Assembly: GCA_023091735.1 (NCBI GenBank)
Contig: JALKBU010000728.1
Span: 1-26,565, forward strand
DNA from: Trichomonas tenax
Lineage: Eukaryota; Parabasalia; Trichomonadida; Trichomonadidae
DNA: 26,565 bases
Reading direction: 5' to 3'
Position numbers and translations under genes: made by a program. Shown here piece by piece: positions 8,430 through 16,677 of this stretch. The number at the start of each line of letters is the position of its first letter. Position 1 is the first letter of the stretch. Below the pieces are notes generated by a model. The model was not told where the DNA came from, searched no databases, and saw nothing but the letters and a program-made list of their open reading frames with translations.

Positions 8430-9834
8430 ATGAAGAAGGAATTCGCCCAGCAGTTCATGAACACTGGTGGAACCTTCCAGTCAGAGTACAACTTCAAGAA
8501 GCTGTCGCAGTATTTGATACCAATTCCTGACCAATGTTTGATTCAGGAGCCAGAATGCGAAAATTATAATTTAAATTATTCACAATCTATTGATCAACGA
8601 AATTCCTAAAATCAACGAATCCACTGACATTTTAAACACTTTAGAAGATGAATTTCAAGAAGAAACTTTTGAAATACCTGAATCTGATCGTTTTAACTAC
8701 TTCTTAGTTGCGCAAATGGCATTCCTAAGAGAAAAATTCGACAAATACTTAAAATTATCAATAGACTTATGTCACGAAATTCTAAATAATAAGATTGATT
8801 TGTTAAAAGCAATGGTACGATTGTTAAACTACATCAACAACAATCCAATGCCTATAATGATAAAGGCTTCACGGCTTTTGTCGCCCGCAGACAGAACAAC
8901 ATTTGTTTTCTCACGTCCGCCATTGAGAAAATTGAATTATCTCAGAAAAAAGATCACAGACATTATGTATGAACTGCATTACACACCGCATCCATTCAGA
9001 TCTAACAGCAGAAACATTCAATTAATGAATAATTTGATTGATCAAGGTTTATCATCAAAAAAGATAGGAACTTCATACTTCCCTGAACTTGCCGGTGAAT
9101 ATGGATTAATGGATTTCTTCCAATCACACCATTCACCGCTTGTTAAAGAATTATTGTGGCCAATTCCTCCAGAGAACGAATTGAATCCTGATTTCATTCG
9201 CCAATGGGTCGACAATACCACTGTTTCTGTTGCAACATTCGTAAAGACAGAAGACGTAAATCGCGCAGATATGATCGCAATTCTCCTTCAAAGATTCATT
9301 TTCAACGCTTTATATCCACAGATTCTCCAAGAACCAACTCTTCCAGACAGAATCGAGAAATACAACAAAAATGTCGAAGCTTTGAGAAAGAAAACACCAA
9401 AAGAATTTGGAATCAAACTCAAATATGTTAAAGAAGGCTTCGAAGACAAACCAATTACCGAACTATTCACCATTGATGTGGCCTCGAAGGCTCCAACAGA
9501 GTGGATAAACAGCTCCAATTTCGCTATCACTCCGATTGATATTGCATATAATTTCGCTAAAGCACATGAAAGCCTGTCAATGATGTGCGTACTCAGGGCG
9601 AACAAGGCGAACCAAGCGAGCGAAGTGGACAATTTCATGGATAAAATGCCTGGATTTGATGATATCATCGAAATATGGATAGCTATGATGTGCTCATGCG
9701 ATTTAGCTGATCCATTCCGAATTTTGTACTATGTACAGCAGCTCTTTAACCTCCCTGGCTTCAAATGACGCTTAATGTCGGCTGTTTCATACTTCGAAGC
9801 ATCTGTTATCCAAATCGAGCAAGAAGCATGTTAA
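8430..9834 (+). pseudogene. VPS9-domain-like (Rab5-type GEF) gene with frameshift and internal stop
   Basis: The gene begins at ATG 8430 (MKKEFAQQFMNTGGTFQSEY...), and this frame stops at 8607. The main frame (about 8575-9768, no ATG near its start) carries the rest, so a one-base insertion or two-base deletion lies between 8575 and 8606. The main frame ends at TGA 9766, but the same frame continues RLMSAVSYFEASVIQIEQEA to TAA 9832. The C-terminal third resembles a VPS9 domain: ITPIDIAYNFAKAHESLSMM, then DIIEIWIAMMCSCDLADPF where the family has DDLLPxLIYVxxKANPP. The piece after the TGA matches the domain's closing helix. VPS9 proteins activate Rab5-family GTPases at endosomes. Two independent breaks favour a pseudogene; sequencing error is the alternative. 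The family call is moderately sure. Confidence 0.55.
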
Positions 9835-10409
9835 TTTCTGTTAGTAAATGTAGATCTTTCAATGACAATTTTCACCATTTTCCATGAATACAATTTCATC
9901 AAATTTTTATCCAAAATTAATTTCAAAAATTTCATTTCGATTTAAAATGAAATCCTCTCAAATATCGATATCTAAAAGCTCCATAATCGATTTGAATTTC
10001 ATCAATTTTAATCAAAAATATTCTTATGTAATTTCTTTTTGCTCTTTCATGAAATTGCCTTCATAGTCTATACCCAAAAGCCCAGAATTTGTTATTGAAA
10101 TCATCAAAATTATCAAAAACAAAATCTCATAATTTTGTGATTTTTATATAGCAATTCCTCTAAAAATAAAATATCCATAAGATACAAATTTTTATCAAAT
10201 TGCTCATAAAGGATTTCTTCTAAAAATGATAAATTCAAATTATCAAAAAACAAATCAAATTTCATCAAAAATATCAAAAACAGTTTTCATTAATTTCGTG
10301 ATTTTCACAAAGGAAATGGTCCAAAAAACACAAATACAAAAGAATAAATCGACGATGTATACCAACAAAAAAATCTCTAAAAAAATTTAGAAGGCGGTTT
10401 TGCCAAAAA
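9835..10409. other. AT-rich spacer with degenerate repeated blocks
   Basis: No gene is supported. The stretch is built of loosely repeated ATCAAAAA and AATTT words. One block at about 10105-10168 resembles another at about 10267-10330 (ATCAAAAACA...TAATTT-GTGATTTT). A 60-codon frame near 9887 is Ser/Ile/Lys/Phe-only and reads as spacer. Confidence 0.45.
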
Positions 10410-11972
10410 ATGTGGAGTTTCGGGCCTCCAAACCTCGCAAGTATCGAAACACTTGTTGACAAGGAGGACACCACCGTGGAGATGGTCCTCGATGATCCAG
10501 CTTTCATGGCAGGCATCAGGAATGGAATTCCACTTTTAATATCTTTCCTGGTCAAGCCGCAGAACATCAACAGACTGTTAGATCTCGCGTTTAACGGCAT
10601 CACACCTGACACGAAGCTTCCTGCGAAGACTGTTCGCACGGCTGTCTCCGTTTTATCTACCGGAATGTCAAACATGATGAATCGTTTGATCAACACAACG
10701 GAATTCGTGAGCAGGATTGCAGCATTCCCCAAATCCGAGTTTAATTCAAATCCTCGAGCTTGCGGTCATTATTCAAAGATTGTCGAGTCTCTCGCGAGAT
10801 TCAGCAGTGGTACATTTCTTAAGCAGATAGAGGACCTCAAGGAGTTCCTTGTGCACAATATGACATGTATTGGTCTCCGCGATTTATTCGTTATTCTTTG
10901 CACTGAATATCAAAGCGTTTTCCGTGTTAATGACGAACTCTTCATCGCCCTTTCGCAGTCAATCAACAACAATAACGGATGGTACACGATCACTGCGATC
11001 AAAGAAATTATCAAAAGTAACCAACTGATGATCCCTGAGATCTGCAACCCACAAGTCATCACAAACTTACTCAGTGTCGCAACAAATCCAGAAAATAGCA
11101 ACTTAATTCAAATAGAAACCTTTAATTTATTATCAATGTTACAATCAGAAATCGACGAACACCCTGATTTGAAGGATATCATCGTGCAGGCAGCTTCTCA
11201 CTTCGATTTTACTGCTGAGCAGCCACAAAACGTTCTCGCAGCCGCTTTACGCATTTTTACAACAGATAAGCCAGAAATTCTCCTCCGAATCTTCGACAAA
11301 GGCACTTCTACATTCCTCAATGATGGAATCATCAAGTCTTTCCAGGCAATGACAACAGATCAAATACAAGATTTCGAAAAAGCCAATCATTTGACGACGC
11401 AAATCATTGACCACTTCGAAAAGACAAAGACAAACTTCCACATCTGCCTCCTGTCTGAGATCGCCATGGAAAAGGGAATCTCTGACACAGATGAGTGGAA
11501 ACAGTATATCACGAAGCTTCGTGAGAGAGCCGAACTCCGCAACAAGATCTATGGCGAGAAATTATCAAGCTCCGATGACAGAGCCAACAAGAGCACAGAC
11601 GATGGAATAATGGACACATCTTCATCAGACAGCGACGGTGATAGGTTTATTTCCGAGTCATCATCAAGCGAAGATGATGATGACGATATAGATGACGGCG
11701 AACTTATCATAGTTAACCATGTCACAGGAAACGATTCTTCGTCTTCAAGCGATGAAGACATTGAAGAGGAGGACGAGGACAGCGATAGAAAGGAAGCTGA
11801 AGAGATTATAGAGTCTAGAAAGAATGAAGAAGAGGAGAACGACGAGCCTGAGAAGAAGGAAGAGCCAAAGGAAGAAGAGAAACCACAACAAGAAGAACCA
11901 AAGTCTGAACCAGAAGCAATTCCTGAACAAGAAGTTGCAGCTGCACCAGAAAACACAGAGAAAACTGAATAA
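10410..11972 (+). CDS. SAPS-domain phosphatase regulatory subunit (Sit4/PP6-associated)
   Basis: The protein has 520 residues. The N-terminus matches the SAPS family opening: MWSFGPPNLASIETLVDKED (family MFWKF...S.LDTLLEKED), then ISFLVKPQNINRLLDLA where relatives have LLDFLLRPQ...LV. Residues about 1-370 are helical and carry further family-like blocks (HYSKIVESLARF; FLVHNMTCIGLRDLFVILC, like the LLKHIGTxAIMDLLLRL segment). Residues about 395-520 are low complexity: Ser/Asp runs, then Glu/Lys/Pro repeats. SAPS proteins bind PP6/Sit4-type catalytic subunits and direct them to substrates in growth and cell-cycle control. The acidic Ser-rich tail could be a casein-kinase-2 substrate (inference). 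The start is the first in-frame ATG. No initiator at short distance. Confidence 0.7.
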   Translation: MWSFGPPNLASIETLVDKEDTTVEMVLDDPAFMAGIRNGIPLLISFLVKPQNINRLLDLAFNGITPDTKLPAKTVRTAVSVLSTGMSNMMNRLINTTEFVSRIAAFPKSEFNSNPRACGHYSKIVESLARFSSGTFLKQIEDLKEFLVHNMTCIGLRDLFVILCTEYQSVFRVNDELFIALSQSINNNNGWYTITAIKEIIKSNQLMIPEICNPQVITNLLSVATNPENSNLIQIETFNLLSMLQSEIDEHPDLKDIIVQAASHFDFTAEQPQNVLAAALRIFTTDKPEILLRIFDKGTSTFLNDGIIKSFQAMTTDQIQDFEKANHLTTQIIDHFEKTKTNFHICLLSEIAMEKGISDTDEWKQYITKLRERAELRNKIYGEKLSSSDDRANKSTDDGIMDTSSSDSDGDRFISESSSSEDDDDDIDDGELIIVNHVTGNDSSSSSDEDIEEEDEDSDRKEAEEIIESRKNEEEENDEPEKKEEPKEEEKPQQEEPKSEPEAIPEQEVAAAPENTEKTE

Positions 11973-12262
11973 TTAGATAGACAATATCCTTTTCATTTGT
12001 TCGTTATGAGTAAATGTGATTTTTTTTGTATAGAAAATTTTCATAATTTTAATTCTCAAAATTTATCTTTTTCAAACATAATGTTTATGACATATGATTG
12101 CTAAACCCTAAAATGCTTTAAGAGTTTTTGATTTTAATTTTATGAATTATTTCTTCCAAACGATTTAGACAAAAAGAATATTGAAATCAATCAAAGCAGA
12201 CCATGGGTGATATAGTTAAGAAAGAAAAACTTCATTTCATTTTTGGAAATCTTCCAAAAGTG
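11973..12262. other. AT-rich spacer
   Basis: Nothing clear is seen apart from a 46-codon frame at 12203-12343 that overlaps the candidate microgene in another frame. It lacks its own initiator and I do not support it. Confidence 0.4.
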
Positions 12263-12268
12263 TCATTT
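12263..12268 (+). promoter_or_regulatory. Initiator-like element before a 34-codon ORF
   Basis: TCATTT matches the trichomonad initiator, with the start A at 12265, 11 bases before the ATG at 12276. The spacing is the same as at the well-supported genes in this window. Confidence 0.35.
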
Positions 12269-12275
12269 ATCAATA

Positions 12276-12380
12276 ATGCAAGAAGAACAAAACGTGTTGG
12301 AAAGATTCATGTCTTTACAAGAGAAATACAGCCAATACATTAAGATCCAAGAGGAAATCTTTAATTCAAAATTTAACTGA
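12276..12380 (+). CDS. Candidate microprotein, charged single helix
   Basis: This 34-residue frame starts MQEEQNVLERFMSLQEKY and ends with TGA. The sequence is one amphipathic, coiled-coil-capable helix rich in Glu, Gln and Lys, with base composition above the flanks. A canonical initiator lies 11 bases upstream. It sits in the gap between the convergent SAPS and EF-hand genes. It may be a real small gene, a remnant of a larger coiled-coil gene, or chance. Function unknown. Confidence 0.3.
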   Translation: MQEEQNVLERFMSLQEKYSQYIKIQEEIFNSKFN

Positions 12381-12585
12381 TTTTTGCAATTTTATATTTC
12401 CGTCCTCGAAGTGTGTAATTAAAGTTTTCACTGATGCAGATTATTTCCTATATCGAAAATTAAATAATTTGCTATACATATATCATACATTTTATGTGAC
12501 ATTGTTTGGATTTTAGAATTGGTTTTGTTGATGAAAAAAAGTTTGTTGATTTTTGTAAAAGCTCAAAAAAATAAAAAAAAGATCT

Positions 12586-15369
12586 TTATTCCTTCTTCTC
12601 TGACTGTTCATGATAATCAAGATAACCACCAACATCCTCGCAGAAAGCCTTATAGTTCATCTCATCGAGTTCTGTGCATCTATACTTCTTGCAGAGCAAG
12701 TCAAGCTCATCGTTGCTTGATGTGAGTCCGAGTCTTCCAATGCACTGCCTGAATTGCGCCCTTGTGATGAAGTTTCTGTGTGGTGCCTTATCGTAATCCT
12801 CGAACTGCTGTCTGATCTCCATTCTCCTCGTTGTAACATAGTTCCTCATCCTCTGGATGATGACGTCGCACTTCTGCTGATCAAGCTCAGGGATGATCGC
12901 TGTTGTGACGGATGGGTCTGGGATGAATGAAAGCTGCTCCTTTGGTCGGAGTGTTGGATTCCTGTGGAGATCCTTGACATAGAAGATCTGGTCAACGATC
13001 TCAACGAATTCTCTGTAGTTGAATAAATCGAGTGCACCATCGACAGCGAACATCTTTCCAACAAACTGGATCTCATCCTCGACGAGTGGTAGATTAGTTT
13101 CGCCGAGGACAGTGTACCACTTCTGCTGCGTTACTGTGCCGTGTCTGAGGTGGTCGAAGTGCTCGAAGAACTCAATGAGTCTCACGCGGCGCTTGAAGAC
13201 GTAGCTCTGGATTCTTGGCAGTATCTTGTTCCATGTGAGCTCAGCGGCGGTGAGAGGCGGCCTTGTTGCAACAATGCTGTTGATTCCACCAGCATACGTT
13301 GGCGCCTTGTTGACGACAAGCTCAGTGTACTCCGGCTGGATGATGCCGCCGAGGCTCTCGACGTCCTTGACGAATGATGGATAATTAACGAAGTGTGTTG
13401 CTGGATCTAAGTAATACTCAGCGAGTAAGTTGATCTCGGCCATGCTCAAGTGAACACCGATGAGCTGCATAACTTGAGCGAATGAAATCGTTGAAACTTG
13501 TTTATGTTTGTGGCGGTCCTTGTCCTGGAACTGCTCGATAAGAGAGATTCTTCTTTGGACTGCGTATTTGTTGACTTTCTGGAGGATCAACTGGACCTGC
13601 TCTGTCATAGAAAGCTGCGAGTTTCCGGACAGCTCAGCCTTCCTTGTATCAGCCATAACCTGAGAAGGAAGTGTTGGATTGAACCTTGGTGTCTGCTCCA
13701 ACTTCTTCGGCGCGATGAATGCCAAAACATCATCAGCGAACTTCATCCACTTGACTTTGTCCGGGTTTCTTTCGCTCCTGTATGCGTCTGTGATGAACTG
13801 GAACTCGTCATCCGTTAATCTGTATCCAGCAACGTTCATTGATGACCTGAGCTGGTTGTCTGTAACTTCGCCTGTGTTCAGTGGGTCGAAGTCCTTAATG
13901 AAGTCGTGGAGATGAACGGAGTGGATGTAGCACCACCTCTGGATATTGCCCATCAAGTCTGGAAGCGACTTGTTCTCCTTCGTCTTTGGAAGCAAGCCCT
14001 TCTTCGACTCGTAGATCAGCTGGTCAGCGACATCCGGTGTCACGAACTTGTCGCCTGCTGGTGTGTGTCCGTACGTATTCTCAATTGATTCGATTGTCGC
14101 GTTGACGGACTTGAATGTCCTGCGAGACTGCGCGTGCGCTGGATCGATGTCTTCTACGAATCTGAAGTAATCGACGCCGTCTGCCTTTCCGCCGTAGATG
14201 GCAAGCAAAACATGGACATCGTTGGTGGAGACAGGGATCGTCATCAATGAGAGAACACGGTGGAACTGGAGCTCAGTGACATAACCACGTCCTGTGCGAT
14301 CGAAGTCCTGGAATGGTGGAAGAACGTTGATTCTGTTCTTCGCGATGTATTCCTTGACCTTATCGATGACTGCCTGCGCGCGCTGGTCGTACGGCTGCGG
14401 TGGCTGTGGAGTGGCGTCGCGGATCACTTTGACAGTGCGGTCAACATCAAGACAGAACTCTTTGTATCTAACGAAGTCCGCCAAATCGATTCTGATCTTG
14501 TAGCGCTGTGCCAAGTCGTTCAATTCCTCTGGAGAGAACTGGAAGCCGAAGAGCGTCAAAACGTTCATGAACATATCCGGTGTAACGCGTCCGCTGTGGA
14601 GTGGATCGTGAGAATCGAAGAAATCCCGAATTCTTACACGGTTCTTGTGTACGTACTCGGCAAAGCGCTCTATGACTGTGTCCGGATCAGAAGGAAGCGG
14701 ATGGAGCTTAATGCTCTGCTTGTGATGCGGCAAATTGAACTCTGGAATTAATTCTTTCTGTTCTGGAAGGTTTTGGAAGTCAATCACATCGAGATGCAGC
14801 CTCTTATAGTTGACATCGCCAAGTTTTGGATCCAAATAGCGGTCTAACAATATCTGAATTTGCGCTTGTGATAATTTTTCGAAAGGTAAATTGCGAAGGA
14901 ACTGAGACTTCGTCACACGACCGTTGTTCGCCTTGTCGAAGTCCATGAATGCCCCACGAATGTGAATTCCCTTTGTTGTGACTTGATGAACTAAAATCTT
15001 GAATAAATCCATGACTTCTGGAGCCATGTTCGAAGTAATTCTGTTTGTTATCCTCGTTACCGTGTCTTTTGCGTTGGGAAGTTCTCCTTTTGGCATAGTT
15101 TCTAACTCTGGATTTGTGAAAATTTTTGAAACATCGAAGCAGAAGTCCCTGTAGTTGACGTCATCGCCGTGCGCGTACTCGTCGCACAAGAATTCCCACT
15201 CCCTTTCGGTCAGAGGGAACTTTGCGAACTCGAAACATCTGCGATACTGCTCTCTCGTGACTCTGCCTGTCCTCAGCTTGTCGAAATCCTCGAACCACTC
15301 AATGAGATGGATATCGTTCAAGTAGACGTGCGTCCTGATGCGGTCTAAAAGAATCTCTTCCTCACTCAT
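12586..15369 (-). CDS. Large protein of eight degenerate EF-hand modules
   Basis: The protein has 927 residues. Eight modules of roughly 85-130 residues each have a charged helix (YVxxxRIxLxxFF-like), a loop of the type DFDxxxxGxVT, a second helix, and a closing VNYxxFxxDV. The loops lie near residues 30, 146, 255, 357, 495, 617, 739 and 860. In every loop the first Asp is present, but position 3 is not acidic and position 12 is never Glu (mostly Gln), so calcium binding is probably lost. Each module looks like an EF-hand pair whose second loop has decayed. The layout resembles EFCAB6-type axonemal repeat proteins, so a structural role on flagellar microtubules is plausible (inference). Codon use is strong, suggesting high expression. 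The start is the first ATG. The gene runs convergent to the SAPS gene. Confidence 0.82.
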   Translation of the reverse strand: MSEEEILLDRIRTHVYLNDIHLIEWFEDFDKLRTGRVTREQYRRCFEFAKFPLTEREWEFLCDEYAHGDDVNYRDFCFDVSKIFTNPELETMPKGELPNAKDTVTRITNRITSNMAPEVMDLFKILVHQVTTKGIHIRGAFMDFDKANNGRVTKSQFLRNLPFEKLSQAQIQILLDRYLDPKLGDVNYKRLHLDVIDFQNLPEQKELIPEFNLPHHKQSIKLHPLPSDPDTVIERFAEYVHKNRVRIRDFFDSHDPLHSGRVTPDMFMNVLTLFGFQFSPEELNDLAQRYKIRIDLADFVRYKEFCLDVDRTVKVIRDATPQPPQPYDQRAQAVIDKVKEYIAKNRINVLPPFQDFDRTGRGYVTELQFHRVLSLMTIPVSTNDVHVLLAIYGGKADGVDYFRFVEDIDPAHAQSRRTFKSVNATIESIENTYGHTPAGDKFVTPDVADQLIYESKKGLLPKTKENKSLPDLMGNIQRWCYIHSVHLHDFIKDFDPLNTGEVTDNQLRSSMNVAGYRLTDDEFQFITDAYRSERNPDKVKWMKFADDVLAFIAPKKLEQTPRFNPTLPSQVMADTRKAELSGNSQLSMTEQVQLILQKVNKYAVQRRISLIEQFQDKDRHKHKQVSTISFAQVMQLIGVHLSMAEINLLAEYYLDPATHFVNYPSFVKDVESLGGIIQPEYTELVVNKAPTYAGGINSIVATRPPLTAAELTWNKILPRIQSYVFKRRVRLIEFFEHFDHLRHGTVTQQKWYTVLGETNLPLVEDEIQFVGKMFAVDGALDLFNYREFVEIVDQIFYVKDLHRNPTLRPKEQLSFIPDPSVTTAIIPELDQQKCDVIIQRMRNYVTTRRMEIRQQFEDYDKAPHRNFITRAQFRQCIGRLGLTSSNDELDLLCKKYRCTELDEMNYKAFCEDVGGYLDYHEQSEKKE

Positions 15370-15928
15370 TTTCTTGAGAAAACGTATAAAACTCCTCTCA
15401 ATTTTTTTGATTGTTGGAATAGCTTTGGCACTTCAAATGATATCCAAATATCAAAAAATTACGTCAAAATCCATTTTATAACGGATTTTGATTTTTTGAT
15501 TATCAATATTGTGGACCCAAGAGACGTAATTTATAAAATATATCACCTAAATATTCTATATCTTGATTCTCAGCATAAGATTCGATATGTGTTTTTTTAT
15601 ATCTATTTTAGGGATAAATAAGATGATCAGCATTTAGTACATAATGTGTATGCTTTATATCTTAATTCTCAACTTCATATGGAAATAAATTTAAAATATT
15701 TGAATTTCAATATTCGGGAGTTGAAATATAACCAATATGATTCTTGCAGATGCTATAATTTTTATTCGTCACATGTAATTCCCAATCCACAAATTTTATA
15801 GAAACAAAATATAAAACTTCTAATGATTTGTTATACATATCTTTTTGTGGATGTGGAAGATATATTGATATATGATACCAAAATGGATCGAAAGAGTTTT
15901 GTTATTTTGAAATTTATAAAAAACCTTT
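15370..15928. other. AT-rich spacer between EF-hand gene and CFAP20 locus
   Basis: This holds the 5' flank of the minus-strand EF-hand gene and the 3' flank of the minus-strand CFAP20 locus. No gene is seen. A strong nested inverted repeat at 15450-15532 is listed separately. Confidence 0.5.
15450..15532. repeat. Nested inverted repeats, two alternative hairpins
   Basis: ATCAAAAAA (15450-15458) and TCAAAATCC (15464-15472) pair perfectly with GGATTTTGA (15483-15491) and TTTTTTGAT (15492-15500), giving 18 bp with a 5-base bulge and a 10-base loop. The bulge is part of AAATTACGTC (15456-15465), which pairs perfectly over 10 bp with GACGTAATTT (15523-15532). The two pairings exclude each other. 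The element lies 80-165 bases upstream of the EF-hand start codon. Confidence 0.6.
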
Positions 15929-16513
15929 TTATTCTGACTCCTCACCTTCTGGTTTGGTTGGAATGAGTCTATATTCTGGTGGTACTTCATATTCTGTGTA
16001 AAGACGATCTGAGAAGTAAATACGGTGAACACAGCAGTTTGTGTAAACAGAAACGCGAAGTGTCCCAATGTAGTTTGTACCGTAAGCACGGCGAGTGAAG
16101 TCGCTCAAGTTAAACTGAATCTGGTTCCATCCTGGATCCAGTCTCATTGGAAGTGTGCAAACGAATGGTTTCACACGTGTCTTTGACTGATTATTCGATG
16201 CTCTGAATCTGCGGCGCATGTTCATATCATCCAAAACCTGGATTTCAAATGTGAAGTATTTCTTCAAATATTTGAGAACTAACACCAAGAATGGAAGCTT
16301 GATAGCGAGTTCATCTTTTGGATCTGCTGGGAATGTAATGAATGTGTTGTTAACATTGTTGGAGACAATCTCGAGAACACAAGAACGAATATCAGGGTCT
16401 GTGAGTCTCTTTATGTCGCCATTTTCAACATGCTAATCCCAGATGCTGAGTGGCTTTGATCCAACTGAATAAAAGAGGCTTAAGAAGCCAGCCTGATATT
16501 TGTCTCGGAACAT
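15929..16513 (-). pseudogene. CFAP20: CFAP20 homolog with one in-frame TAG
   Basis: Read from ATG 16513, the frame gives [20 protein letters not shown] then PLSIWD, a TAG at 16435-16433, and then runs unbroken ([12 protein letters not shown]..., [64 protein letters not shown]) to the stop at 15929. Apart from codon 27, where relatives have Lys, it is a full-length, highly conserved CFAP20 of 194 codons. CFAP20 (BUG22) is a seam and inner-junction protein of flagellar doublet microtubules. An initiator lies 13 bases before the ATG. A single AAG-to-TAG change would explain it: a very young pseudogene, a sequencing error, or readthrough. If the TAG holds, an ORF from ATG 16288 (119 residues) would remain but lose the N-terminal third. 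Confidence 0.85.
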
Positions 16514-16522
16514 ACCAGAAAA

Positions 16523-16528
16523 ATATGA
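16523..16528 (-). promoter_or_regulatory. Initiator (Inr) of the CFAP20 locus
   Basis: On the minus strand TCATAT fits TCA-Y-W. The presumed start A pairs with position 16526, 13 bases before the ATG at 16513. It shows that the N-terminal exon-like part is the real gene start. Confidence 0.55.
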
Positions 16529-16640
16529 GTAATAACGTTTTTTCAGGGTTACGTCACTTTTCATACACTTTACATCCAATTAACCTTAATATACTTTACA
16601 ACAGAACCTTATTTACACTTTTATAATTAACCTTATCTTG

Positions 16641-16646
16641 TCACTT
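16641..16646 (+). promoter_or_regulatory. Initiator (Inr) of the katanin p80 gene
   Basis: TCACTT matches the initiator, with the start A at 16643, 35 bases before the ATG, somewhat longer than usual. A second match (TCACTTTT) lies at about 16554. The divergent CFAP20 and katanin genes share a 164-base promoter region. Confidence 0.45.
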
Positions 16647-16677
16647 TCGTTTAAAATTTTTATATTATTTTTGGAAA

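Noticed and set aside
8884..8897. GCCCGCAGACAGAA shared with position 24330-24343
   Set aside because: A single 14-base match without flanking similarity is near chance expectation for a window of this size.
9887..10066. 60-codon plus-strand frame after the VPS9-like gene
   Set aside because: Its composition is almost only Ser, Ile, Lys, Phe and Asn, as expected for translated AT-rich spacer.
11549..11956. Long Ser-rich minus-strand frame opposite the SAPS gene
   Set aside because: It is the antisense shadow of the Asp/Glu/Ser-coding tail of the SAPS protein.
12203..12343. 46-codon frame overlapping the candidate microgene
   Set aside because: It has no initiator near its ATG, a less protein-like composition, and the alternative frame has better promoter placement.
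14260..14751. 163-codon plus-strand frame inside the EF-hand gene
   Set aside because: It overlaps the well-supported minus-strand repeat protein throughout and has no initiator or family features.
16508..16513. GTATGT overlapping the CFAP20 start, resembling the trichomonad 5' splice site
   Set aside because: No ACTAACACACAG-type 3' splice site follows, and the sequence after it is conserved CFAP20 N-terminal coding sequence in register, so an intron cannot explain the TAG.
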